This document shows, one piece after another, positions 36,660 to 44,904 of a stretch of 64,000 nt of DNA. The stretch spans positions 310,001 through 374,000 of the forward strand of contig NZ_CALPCD010000001.1 of NCBI RefSeq assembly GCF_943192915.1, read 5' to 3'. The notes under the pieces were generated by a model. That model saw nothing but the letters and a program-made list of their open reading frames with translations, had not been told where the DNA came from and made no database searches. The stretch's first letter is position 1. Each line of letters opens with the position of its first letter. This DNA comes from Anaerotardibacter muris. Its GTDB lineage: Bacteria; Actinomycetota; Coriobacteriia; Coriobacteriales; Eggerthellaceae. The position numbers and the translations under genes are program-made.

Positions 36660-37709
36660 GTGTCTGGGAAACCCGAAATATGCCCCGAGTGCGGAGGCAC
36701 CAATATCGCAGCCATCTTATGGGGCATGCCCGCCTTCAGTGATGGATTGCAGAAGGATCTTGACGACGGACGCGTCGTTCTCGGTGGCTGCTGCGTCAGT
36801 GAATTCGATCCAGACTGGCATTGCAACGATTGCGGTCACGAATTCGGAGTACGTGTCGAAGCTCTTCATACTCAAGAAGCAGTCAAGCGAAATAAACTGA
36901 GAAGCGTCATTTACGGAGCTGCTGTTGGCGATGCTTTAGGTGTACCTTATGAATTTTCAGGTCGGGACTCTTTCAGCTGCACTGGGATGATCGGCGGAGG
37001 TGTCCATGATCAGCCTGCTGGAACCTTCTCCGATGACACTTCCCTTCTCCTTGCCACCTGCGCAAGCCTTAAGGAAAACAATAAACGAATAAACATCGAA
37101 GATATGCGTGCTAAATTTCGTTCATGGTTATACGAAGGCGCATTCACTCCTGATGCATTCATATTCGATGTTGGCAACGCTACCGCTACGGCACTTGACC
37201 AGGGATTCGGTTGCTCTAACGAACAGTCCAATGGAAATGGTTCGCTTATGCGCATTGCACCGTTGGCATTCATCCATGCTACCGATAATGATATACGTGC
37301 AGTGTCGTCCATTACGCACGCGCACTGGATCTCGACGGAAGCCTGTGTGGCATTCGTGCATATTCTTCGTAATGTTCTTGATGGGACATCCTTGGCAAAA
37401 GCGATCGAGACGAACAAACCCAAGTCAAAGATATTCGATTGGCTGCATGACCTTAAAAACCGACCGAGAGGAGACCTGCGATCGGGAGGATTCGTGCTCG
37501 ATACGCTGGCTGCAGCCTTTTGGTGTGCGCTAAACACTACGAATTATAGAGACTGTGTTCTAGCTGCTGTTAATCTAGGAGACGATACGGACACCACAGC
37601 TTGCGTCGCGGGCGCGGTTGCTGGCGCACTTTATGGATTTGAAGATATTCCCGAAGATTGGATTGATGCCCTACGTGGTAGAAACCTGATCGATGAATGC
37701 CTATTCTAG
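36660..37709 (+). CDS. Zinc-ribbon ADP-ribosylglycohydrolase
   Basis: 349 residues from a GTG start with AGGAGAT 5 bases upstream. Residues 8-65 form a zinc ribbon (CPECGG and, near 55, CNDCGHEFG). From about 75 the ADP-ribosylglycohydrolase (DraG/ARH) fold appears: IYGAAVGDALGVPYEFSGRD, GTFSDDTSLLLA with the paired Asp that bind magnesium, NGNGSLMRIAPLAF, and near the end NLGDDTDTTACVAGAVAG. The enzyme family removes ADP-ribose from proteins or nucleic acids or hydrolyses related linkages. The domain pairing would target it to a ligand. The next gene starts 16 bp downstream. Confidence 0.9.
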   Translation: MSGKPEICPECGGTNIAAILWGMPAFSDGLQKDLDDGRVVLGGCCVSEFDPDWHCNDCGHEFGVRVEALHTQEAVKRNKLRSVIYGAAVGDALGVPYEFSGRDSFSCTGMIGGGVHDQPAGTFSDDTSLLLATCASLKENNKRINIEDMRAKFRSWLYEGAFTPDAFIFDVGNATATALDQGFGCSNEQSNGNGSLMRIAPLAFIHATDNDIRAVSSITHAHWISTEACVAFVHILRNVLDGTSLAKAIETNKPKSKIFDWLHDLKNRPRGDLRSGGFVLDTLAAAFWCALNTTNYRDCVLAAVNLGDDTDTTACVAGAVAGALYGFEDIPEDWIDALRGRNLIDECLF

Positions 37710-37725
37710 CAAATGGAGGAAGAAT

Positions 37726-38622
37726 ATGGGAAACGACAAAGAGATATTTTGGTCCGCGATCAGCAAGGATGATCTTCTGTTTTTAGGGGAAGCTGCTGGA
37801 TACCAAACCAGCTTCATAGAAGAAGATGAAGGTTCTGACGCTGATTCGCTAATCCCCTACGAAAAAGATCCTACAAAGATCATTAAGGAAATCTCAGCCA
37901 AAGCCATCTCGGAAACACCTGAAGATTTCTGCCGATTCGTCACGGAGAATAAAGAGGAGATATGGCTTGCAGCAGTCTTTGATGATGACGCAATCCGAGC
38001 CTTGATTACTGGCTATAAGTTCGGCATCGGGCAGAAATGTGGAGCAAGCGCAAACGATTTGGGCACTCTCTATTATATGGGCGAGCTGGTTGAACAAGAT
38101 TATGCGAAAGCCGCCGAACTCTACGAGCTAGCAATCGGATGGGGCTGCGATCAGTCCATCATCAATATGGGTTACATCTATGAATATGGACGAGTGGGAA
38201 AACCTGATTATGCTAAGGCATTCGAATATTACTCTCTTGGAGTGGCACTCAGTGATAAGAGTGAAGCTTTCTACAAACTAGGAGATATGTATTCTCGAGG
38301 AAAAGGCGTGTCGAAAGACCTCAGCAAAGCAGCAGCCCTCTGGCAAAAAAGCCTGAACAGGGCCCGCGGTCTTGTAGAGGTTGCCCAACCAGCTATCAGG
38401 CTTGCACCCCTCTATCTTGAGGGTTCAGAAGAAGCAAAAATCGATAAAGATGCTCTGCATGCTCTTCGTCTTTATCAGGATGCAGAAATCGGACTAAGAA
38501 TCGACATCAAAAACGGGCAAATCTACTACAAGGATCGACTTGTTCAAGCTATCGAAGGCCAAGAACGGGCCAGACGCGTACTTGATACGCTAGCCAATTT
38601 CGAAACAGCACAGCTTTCCTAA
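37726..38622 (+). CDS. Sel1-repeat protein
   Basis: 298 residues from ATG 37726, with GGAGGA 8 bases upstream and 16 bp after the preceding stop. The N-terminal 100 residues are acidic and unassigned. From about 105 to 225 there are Sel1-like (TPR-related) units: ANDLGTLYYMGELVEQDYAK, NMGYIYEYGRVGKPDYAK and KLGDMYSRGKGVSKDLSK. These are protein-interaction solenoids. Co-transcription with the ADP-ribosylglycohydrolase is likely. Confidence 0.85.
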   Translation: MGNDKEIFWSAISKDDLLFLGEAAGYQTSFIEEDEGSDADSLIPYEKDPTKIIKEISAKAISETPEDFCRFVTENKEEIWLAAVFDDDAIRALITGYKFGIGQKCGASANDLGTLYYMGELVEQDYAKAAELYELAIGWGCDQSIINMGYIYEYGRVGKPDYAKAFEYYSLGVALSDKSEAFYKLGDMYSRGKGVSKDLSKAAALWQKSLNRARGLVEVAQPAIRLAPLYLEGSEEAKIDKDALHALRLYQDAEIGLRIDIKNGQIYYKDRLVQAIEGQERARRVLDTLANFETAQLS

Positions 38623-38661
38623 CTCCAATCTTCCAACCTGCATTCCGAACGGAGAATCACA

Positions 38662-39726
38662 ATGCATAGAGCACTCACTTGCTTGGATCTTGAAATTGTT
38701 CGTGAACCTAGTACGGACCCCAGGCGCAAGCAGGCTTATATCGAAAGGGTTCCTAAACTTGCGGATCGTCTTTATTCGAACAGTTTTGCCGTTGAAGATT
38801 ACGAGGCAGTTCTGCTGAAGCACGAGATCAAGATCAAGGATCTGAAGCCCGATTGCTACTCGGATCTCGACATTGACCAAATGGATGAAGAGGCCGTCCT
38901 TGCCCTACTAACTGCACTCGTGAAGAAGGAGGAAGCTGTTGGAGGAGACTTCTTAGCAGCGTGCGTGCGCAGCGAACTTATCGACAGCATCTTAGGAAGA
39001 CTCGAGACGCTGGATTGGGAAAATCGCAAGATTCCACAATGGATCGAGCAAGCAGCTGACAAAGCACTATCCGATCTTGAAAACTTTCCAAAAAATGAAG
39101 AGACTTCCTCATACATTGCTATCGAACCATATTTGAAGTATGTCGACAAAGAAGGACGAACAAAAACCCGTGGCTTATCAACACAAGATGAATTCGATAT
39201 TGACCATGCGCTCCGTCGTCAAGCAAAAGACCATGGCCTGTATCTTGATTCGTCAGCTTACGAAAGAATGATAATAGGCCTTCCAATCAACATCCCATTT
39301 AGAGTTTGTAAAGTTGAAATTGGAAGCGAAGGACCTAAAAATGTTTTTAGTTTCAGCATTGGTGACTCGCTCATCACTCGAACTTCTTTTCATATCCTTC
39401 TATACGCCAACTCTATTGAAGTCGAATACTACCCCATGGATTTAAATTCCCGCAAACGTATCACCGAGCCAACTTCCCAGCAGTTGAATGCACTTCGTAA
39501 ATGCGCAATAGATGTAAACTTACAGGACTGGAATGAAGATTATTCAACTCCAACACTGGATGGCTGGAGTTGGTCACTCACGATCAATACAGATGATCTG
39601 ATTCTCACATCTACCGGCATCAATGCCTACCCTGCTGGCTTTAAGGACCTTGTCCTCTGCATCGCAGATACTTTTGGCTGCGGTGATTTCAGAACCATCC
39701 TCGATTCTATCGATCTGGAAGCCTGA
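38662..39726 (+). CDS. Hypothetical protein, DUF6508-like N-terminus
   Basis: 354 residues. The first third (to about 130), with DEEAVLALLTALVKKEEAVG followed by an acidic helical region, resembles DUF6508. The rest is strand-rich with no catalytic motif seen, including IPFRVCKVEIGSEGPKN. It starts 39 bp after the Sel1 gene with CGGAGAAT before the ATG and ends ahead of a terminator (39764-39797), so the three plus-strand genes of the island probably form one transcript. Function unknown. Confidence 0.7.
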   Translation: MHRALTCLDLEIVREPSTDPRRKQAYIERVPKLADRLYSNSFAVEDYEAVLLKHEIKIKDLKPDCYSDLDIDQMDEEAVLALLTALVKKEEAVGGDFLAACVRSELIDSILGRLETLDWENRKIPQWIEQAADKALSDLENFPKNEETSSYIAIEPYLKYVDKEGRTKTRGLSTQDEFDIDHALRRQAKDHGLYLDSSAYERMIIGLPINIPFRVCKVEIGSEGPKNVFSFSIGDSLITRTSFHILLYANSIEVEYYPMDLNSRKRITEPTSQQLNALRKCAIDVNLQDWNEDYSTPTLDGWSWSLTINTDDLILTSTGINAYPAGFKDLVLCIADTFGCGDFRTILDSIDLEA

Positions 39727-39763
39727 GAATGCGCGCTTGGCGCAAAACTTATACGCCGAAAGC

Positions 39764-39797
39764 AAGAATGCCAGCTCTTAAGCCGGCATTCTTTTCG
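39764..39797. terminator. Terminator at the end of the accessory island
   Basis: AAGAATGCCAGCT and AGCCGGCATTCTT form a 13-bp stem with one mismatch and end in TTTTC. It lies 38 bp after the DUF6508-like gene and 40 bp beyond the convergent CoA-transferase gene, so it may serve both. Confidence 0.8.
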
Positions 39798-39839
39798 TAA
39801 GGTTGGAAGATTCCCTGAGGAGGATATGGATCGTGTGCC

Positions 39840-41063
39840 TTATGCAGGCTTTACTGGAGCTCGATCCTCTTCTACCTCGATGTCATCACCCAAGCGGATG
39901 CCGCCTTCTTCCTTGAGGCGAGCGATCGTCGCATCGTCTGCGCCGACCTGCTTGAGGTACTTCTCGGTGTCTTCGCCGAGCATCGAAGGAGCTTCGAATT
40001 CGGAGATCTCCACCGGGATAGTTGAGATGTGATGCGGAAGACCAGTCTGGAGGACACGGCCAACACGGGGGAATTCGACCCAAGCCAAAGCTTCGGGATT
40101 CTCGCGCGTGATCTGCTCGACTGCCTCAGTCTTAGAGTTGACCTTAGCGATGCAGAAGTCCTTATCCTTGAGCCATTCGACCCACTCATCGGTGGTCTTG
40201 CCCTTGATGGTCTCTTCCACGATCTCGAACGCTTCAGGAGCTTCCCAACGACGCATCAGGCCTGTGGGCTTGATCTCGGGATGACCGATAGCATCACAGA
40301 AGGGCTCCCAGAACTTTGCCTCGACCATGCCAAGTGCCAGCTTGCCGCCATCCTTCGTCTCATAGACGTTGTAAGCGGTAGAAGGATATTCGAGGTCGTC
40401 GCGTGAGCAAACACCGTCGTTGAAGCACCAGCGGCTATCGAGCAGGGAGTTCCACCACACGAAGCAATCGAACATCGAGATGTCGATGTAAGCGCCTTCA
40501 CCAGTGACCGTACGAGCATAGAGTGCAGCGAGCAGCGCCTGACCAGCAACCATGCCAGAGGAAAGGTCGCAAAGATGCAGCGGCGAGGTAGAACCATGGT
40601 TGAGCGAGAGGTAGCCCGCGTCAGCCTGCATGTTCAAGTCGTGCTGCGCCTTCTTGGAGCGCGGATCGTTAGCGCCGTAGCCCGAGATGGAGCAGTAGAT
40701 GATGCCCGGGTTGAGCTTCTTGACTGATTCATAGTCGATGCCCAGCTTTGCAGTAACGCCTGGACGGAAGCTCTCGACGATGATGTCGGCTTCTTTGGCC
40801 ATCTTCAAGAACCAATCAACAACTTCTTCGTTCTTCAGGTTCAGCGAGACAGACTTCTTGTTGCGACCAAGTGCGGTGATGTAGTAAGAGATACCGCCGC
40901 CCTTGGTGGGATAGTCGTGACGCATGAAGTCGCCCAGACCTGTGTCCTCTACCTTGATGACGGTAGCGCCCAGGTCAGCGAGGACCTGCGTTGCGTAACC
41001 GCCCGGAAGATAGCGGGAGAAGTCGAGAACGGTAATACCAGAAAATGGAGTTTGTTTTGCCAT
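39840..41063 (-). CDS. CaiB/BaiF-family (class III) CoA-transferase
   Basis: 407 residues. Class III CoA-transferase fold: GITVLDFSRYLPGGYATQVL at the start, ADLGATVIKVEDTGLGDFMR, EADIIVESFRPGV, and a catalytic Asp in HLCDLSSGMVAG near residue 165, followed by GEGAYIDISMFD. The family moves CoA between carboxylic acids through an aspartyl-CoA thioester. It is the last gene of an operon with a second CoA-transferase 12 bp upstream, an alcohol dehydrogenase and an SDR. The substrate is unknown. Confidence 0.9.
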   Translation of the reverse strand: MAKQTPFSGITVLDFSRYLPGGYATQVLADLGATVIKVEDTGLGDFMRHDYPTKGGGISYYITALGRNKKSVSLNLKNEEVVDWFLKMAKEADIIVESFRPGVTAKLGIDYESVKKLNPGIIYCSISGYGANDPRSKKAQHDLNMQADAGYLSLNHGSTSPLHLCDLSSGMVAGQALLAALYARTVTGEGAYIDISMFDCFVWWNSLLDSRWCFNDGVCSRDDLEYPSTAYNVYETKDGGKLALGMVEAKFWEPFCDAIGHPEIKPTGLMRRWEAPEAFEIVEETIKGKTTDEWVEWLKDKDFCIAKVNSKTEAVEQITRENPEALAWVEFPRVGRVLQTGLPHHISTIPVEISEFEAPSMLGEDTEKYLKQVGADDATIARLKEEGGIRLGDDIEVEEDRAPVKPA

Positions 41064-41075
41064 TATGCAACCACC

Positions 41076-42392
41076 TTATTTCTTCTTCGAATTCGGACCA
41101 TAGCTGGGCTCGAGCACCTCAGGAGGCAGCGGATCGCCGTCATATTCCATGACCGCACCGTCTGCTGCAAGCTTGTCCACCTCAGCGTCGGTATAGCCAG
41201 CGATGTTCTTCAAGATCTTGCGGGTGTCGTAGCCGATGGGGCGGCTGCGATAGAGCACCGGATCGCCGATGGAGTCCAGACGGAACGGCGGCGTGGTGAC
41301 GATATATTCATCGTCATCGGTGAACTGAGAGGTGGGACCCTGCTTGACGTACTTGATCTTACGCAGCTGGTCGTTCGCGAATGCCTCTTCGTCCTGCAAC
41401 ACGTCTGCGACGGTCTGGATCTTCTCGAAGGGGATGTCTGCTTCGCGGAAACGACGCTCGAGCTCATCGAAGTCGAATTTCTGAGTTGCTTCCTGCATTG
41501 CAGCAACAACTTCAACGTAGCGACCATTGTTGGCCAGTGCTTCGAGGTTGTTGAGCTCAGGATCGGTGTAGTACTTCGGATCCATCTCCAAGGTTTCGAA
41601 CACCAACTGGCAATACTTGTTGTAGTTGCCGAAGCACATGAGGAACCAAATGCCGTCCTTTGAAGGATAGGAGTTGTTGGTGGGGCACTTTGCCTTTGCG
41701 CGGTCCTTAGGATGCTGATCGCCCTGCTGAGCGGTGATGATCGAGCAGGTCATACCCCAGGTACCAGTATGATAGAGGCTGGTGGTCACCTTGTCGCCCT
41801 GGCCGGTGCGCAGAGCACCTGCATATGCACCCAAGATGCCTGCAGCCAGTGCGCAGCCCGTATTCCAGTCACCGAAAGCGATGGGGGAATTGCCTGGCTC
41901 ATAGTGTTCGTTGTTCTGCGGGATCGAAGCGACGAAGCCCGAACGTGCAGCGAACGAGGTTGCGTCGAAGCCCTTTGCGTCCTTCAGCGGACCGAACATG
42001 CCGTAGCCGCGGTTCTGAGCCCAAACGAGCTTCGGGAACTGCTTGCGCAGCGTTTCGTAGTCCAAGCCCAAGCGCTCGAGTGCACCGTCGCGCAAGGACG
42101 TGACGAAGATGTCTGCTTTGTCCAGAAGGCGCATCATAACTTCTTTACCTTCGGGGCTCTTGCAGTCGATAGCGGTCCATTCCTTGTTGAAGGAACCGCA
42201 GTCATATGCGACGTCGTCGAATTCGCTCTTGTAGTTCATACCCCAAGCCATGCCCTGGGTGCGCTGTTCGTCGCCCGTGAACGGTTCGACCTTGATGACG
42301 GTCGCGCCCATTTCGCCGAGCAGACGGCTTGCAGCAGGACCTGCAGCATACTGAGTGAGGTCAACGACGATAACGCCTTCCAAACCTGCCAT
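41076..42392 (-). CDS. Class III CoA-transferase, HadA/FldA-like
   Basis: 438 residues from ATG 42392 with GGAGA 5 bases upstream (a TTG further up overlaps that site). It reads LLGEMGATVIKVEPFTGDEQ, ADIFVTSLRDGALERLGLDY, a catalytic Asp in AFGDWNTGCALAAG and SLYHTGTWGM. Segments such as ADIPFEKIQTVADVLQDEEA are close to 2-hydroxyisocaproate and phenyllactate CoA-transferases (HadA, FldA). That suggests a 2-hydroxy-acid or related organic-acid CoA ester as substrate. No dehydratase or its activator is in the operon. Confidence 0.88.
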   Translation of the reverse strand: MAGLEGVIVVDLTQYAAGPAASRLLGEMGATVIKVEPFTGDEQRTQGMAWGMNYKSEFDDVAYDCGSFNKEWTAIDCKSPEGKEVMMRLLDKADIFVTSLRDGALERLGLDYETLRKQFPKLVWAQNRGYGMFGPLKDAKGFDATSFAARSGFVASIPQNNEHYEPGNSPIAFGDWNTGCALAAGILGAYAGALRTGQGDKVTTSLYHTGTWGMTCSIITAQQGDQHPKDRAKAKCPTNNSYPSKDGIWFLMCFGNYNKYCQLVFETLEMDPKYYTDPELNNLEALANNGRYVEVVAAMQEATQKFDFDELERRFREADIPFEKIQTVADVLQDEEAFANDQLRKIKYVKQGPTSQFTDDDEYIVTTPPFRLDSIGDPVLYRSRPIGYDTRKILKNIAGYTDAEVDKLAADGAVMEYDGDPLPPEVLEPSYGPNSKKK

Positions 42393-42430
42393 GTATTTCT
42401 CCAATCGTGAAAAATGAAACTTCTCTAATA

Positions 42431-42457
42431 AGAGCCCCGGCGAAACACCGGGGCTCT
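42431..42457 (-). promoter_or_regulatory. Intercistronic hairpin
   Basis: AGAGCCCCGG, 7-base loop, CCGGGGCTCT: a perfect 10-bp GC-rich stem between the alcohol dehydrogenase gene and the HadA-like gene. No T-run follows on the minus strand, so RNA stabilisation or processing is more likely than termination. Confidence 0.6.
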
Positions 42458-42504
42458 CGGATTCCCCTTATTCGGGAGATAGCACTATATCGAATGAGAT
42501 TCGA

Positions 42505-43545
42505 TTAGGGCTCGAGGATGACGCGGAGGCCGTCGCCTGCGTCGATGAGCTCCATGCCCTTTTCGAAGTCAGCCAGCGGAAGGACGTGACTTGCGATAGG
42601 AGCGATGTCAAGACCATTAGCGAGCAGTGCCAGGCCCTGACGCCAGTGCTTACGCTCGTAAGCGCGGGAACCGATGATGCTGATCTGGCGCATTGCGATC
42701 GGGTTCATGTGGATGGAGGAAGGCTGTGCGGGAAGACCGGTGATGCCGATCTTGCCGTTCTTCGCTACCATTTCCACTGCCTGTTCAGCAACGGTGTAGT
42801 GACCAGCAGCGTCCAAGATGATCTCGGGGCCCTTGCCATTGGTGAGCTCTTTCACGCGAGCAACAACGTCTTCTTCAGAACCGTTGATGGTGATAGCGCC
42901 CAGCTCTTCAGCGACCTTCAAGCGCTTGGTGTCCATTGCAAGACCCGAGCAGATGACCTTCTGGATGCCATATGCCTGCTTGAGGACAGCAACCATGAGC
43001 AGGCCGATCGGGCCAGGGCCCATGACCAATGCGGTGTCACCAGCTTCAGGATGCACACGCTCAACAGCGTTCAACGCAACACCCAGCGGCTCGAGGAGCG
43101 CGCCCTGGACAAAGGAAACGTCGTCGGGCAGAGGGATAACGTTGCTTGCACGCATGGGCATGTACTTTGCGAATGCGCCAGGCAGGTCGGTGCCATAGAA
43201 CGGACGGTTGTCACAGATGTTCACCTGGCCCTTGTCGCAGTAGGAGCAAGTGTTGTCGAAGAGGACCGGATTAGCGGTGACACGCATGCCAACCTTCAGG
43301 TTCTCAGGAGCGTTCTTGCCCACTTCAGCGATAACGCCAGAGAATTCGTGACCAAAGATTGCCGGGAAGGTGATGTCATAGGAATTGAACAGAGCTTCCT
43401 GACCGCGATGGAGCGAATGGTCGGTGCCGCAGATGCCGCACGCCTTGATCTCCAACAGTACTTCGTCGTCTTTGATCTGAGGAATGGGAGCATCCTCAAC
43501 ATACTGCCAAGGTTCGGTACGACCTACGCAGTGAACTGCATTCAT
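42505..43545 (-). CDS. Zinc-dependent alcohol dehydrogenase (MDR family)
   Basis: 346 residues from ATG 43545 with GGAGG 5 bases upstream. Catalytic zinc ligands in CGICGTDHSLH and GHEFSG, Rossmann loop VMGPGPIGLLMVAVLKQAYG, and a sorbitol/threonine-dehydrogenase-like pattern. The structural zinc site has only three cysteines (CSYC and CDN), with Asp where the first Cys usually is. It would oxidise a secondary alcohol or polyol with NAD+. It sits in an operon with an SDR upstream and two CoA-transferases downstream. Confidence 0.9.
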   Translation of the reverse strand: MNAVHCVGRTEPWQYVEDAPIPQIKDDEVLLEIKACGICGTDHSLHRGQEALFNSYDITFPAIFGHEFSGVIAEVGKNAPENLKVGMRVTANPVLFDNTCSYCDKGQVNICDNRPFYGTDLPGAFAKYMPMRASNVIPLPDDVSFVQGALLEPLGVALNAVERVHPEAGDTALVMGPGPIGLLMVAVLKQAYGIQKVICSGLAMDTKRLKVAEELGAITINGSEEDVVARVKELTNGKGPEIILDAAGHYTVAEQAVEMVAKNGKIGITGLPAQPSSIHMNPIAMRQISIIGSRAYERKHWRQGLALLANGLDIAPIASHVLPLADFEKGMELIDAGDGLRVILEP

Positions 43546-43588
43546 TACACCCTCCATGTAATACCCCTTTCAATAGGTAAGAAAAATG

Positions 43589-43631
43589 CGGAAGAAAAAG
43601 ATGCAGCCGCCACGAGTTCTGGCAGCTGCAT
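43589..43631 (-). terminator. Terminator-like hairpin inside the SDR-ADH operon
   Basis: ATGCAGCCGCCA and TGGCAGCTGCAT form a 12-bp stem with one mismatch; on the minus strand it is followed by CTTTTTCTT. It could partly terminate transcription after the SDR gene, lowering expression of the genes downstream. Confidence 0.6.
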
Positions 43632-43642
43632 AAGACATTCGT

Positions 43643-44434
43643 TTACTGGATGGACCAGCCACCATCGAGGATGAGCGTCTGACCGGTGGTGTAGTCAGTG
43701 ACCGGCGAGCAGAGGAAGTAGATGGCTTCTGCCATTTCCTCGAGAGAGCCCATCTTGACCTTGCTGGGGGTACGGCCATATACGTACTCCTGCTGAGCGG
43801 GATTGTCTGCGAAGACCTTCTCGACCATCGGGGTCATAACGTAGCCCGGAGCGATGCCGTTGACCTGGATACCATAGGGAGCAAAGTCGACAGCCAGGGA
43901 GCGGACCATACCCATGACAGCAGCCTTGGTGATGCTGTAGAGTGCGATGTTCTCCATTGCGGAGATACCACGCTGGGAGGAGATGAGGACCATCTTGCCG
44001 CCGTGGCCCTTGTCCTTCATGACGCGTGCAACTGCAGTTGCCAAGAAGAAGTTAGCCTTAGCGTTGACTGCGAAGATCTTGTCCCAGTCTGCTTCGGTCG
44101 CATCCATAGCGTTCATACGAGGCAGCGAAATGCCTGCGGTGGAAATGAGCATGTCGATATCGCCGAACTCTTCGAGCGTCTTATCGATCATAGCCTGTAC
44201 TTGATCGGCCTGAGTACCATCGCATACCATGCCGATGGCGTTGCCGCCAGCTGCGCGGAGCTCTTCAGCGGTGTCGACGCAGATCTGCTCAGGAACGCCG
44301 CAGATCATCAGATTTGCGCCTGCTGCGTTGAACAATTCTGCGGTTGCCTTACCGATGCCAGAGCCGCCGCCCATGATGATAGCGGTCTTGCCTGCAAGTT
44401 GCTCCTTAGGAGCTTTCGAGAACCAATGTGCCAT
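43643..44434 (-). CDS. SDR oxidoreductase
   Basis: 263 residues from ATG 44434 with AAGGAAGG upstream. Nucleotide-binding MGGGSGIGKA, LISTAG in place of NNAG, Ser in LISSQRG, Tyr/Lys in YSITKAA, and C-terminal DGGWSIQ. It is a classical NAD(P)-dependent SDR, closest in style to gluconate/2-deoxygluconate and 3-oxoacyl reductases. It is the first gene of the operon, 247 bp downstream of the palindromic operator at 44682-44709. Confidence 0.88.
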   Translation of the reverse strand: MAHWFSKAPKEQLAGKTAIIMGGGSGIGKATAELFNAAGANLMICGVPEQICVDTAEELRAAGGNAIGMVCDGTQADQVQAMIDKTLEEFGDIDMLISTAGISLPRMNAMDATEADWDKIFAVNAKANFFLATAVARVMKDKGHGGKMVLISSQRGISAMENIALYSITKAAVMGMVRSLAVDFAPYGIQVNGIAPGYVMTPMVEKVFADNPAQQEYVYGRTPSKVKMGSLEEMAEAIYFLCSPVTDYTTGQTLILDGGWSIQ

Positions 44435-44904
44435 GTTTACCTTCCTTTTCAATTTACGTTCAGACGCAGTTCCTTGGCTTATTCACAAATGATTTCATTG
44501 GCTTTCCCGAGCCACCCTTGTGATGAATAAGTAAGGAGAACGACCCCTGAAACAATTCCCTCCGACTACGTATTTGAGTCTGTTCCCATTATCAAGTTAA
44601 AAAATGAACGCGTCCAATAGGCGCGATGGACGAACTCATAGCCTGCGTGAATGATATAGGAAGGGTTTATTGGTTGATATTCTATTCATAGGTTAATTGC
44701 TATGAATAGGGGTGATTTGCGCCCCAAAATAGGGAATTCGTCCCATAATTCGCAAGAATCAATATGCAAAGTTCTATAGTTTCAAGTGATGAGGATTCAA
44801 TGGAAGCAAAGTGCTCGGGCTAAGAACCTATGACTGGCTGAGATTAGCGCTGAGCCCATAGCTAAGGCCAGAGCATAAGCTCAGGCTACGACCGAAGCCG
44901 CACG
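44435..44904. other. Intergenic region: regulatory space of the CoA-transferase operon
   Basis: 470 bp between the LysR gene and the operon, both on the minus strand, with no credible gene. It contains the 10+10 bp palindrome at 44682-44709 and AT-rich stretches that probably hold the operon promoter. TTGATA is followed after 17 bases by TACGTA at about 44566-44594 on the minus strand, which is a weak candidate promoter. Confidence 0.5.
44682..44709. promoter_or_regulatory. Probable LysR-type operator
   Basis: CTATTCATAG, spacer GTTAATTG, CTATGAATAG: perfect 10-bp arms in an otherwise gene-free region between a LysR-family gene and the SDR-ADH-CoA-transferase operon. It contains a T-N11-A pattern expected for this regulator family. 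Confidence 0.75.
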
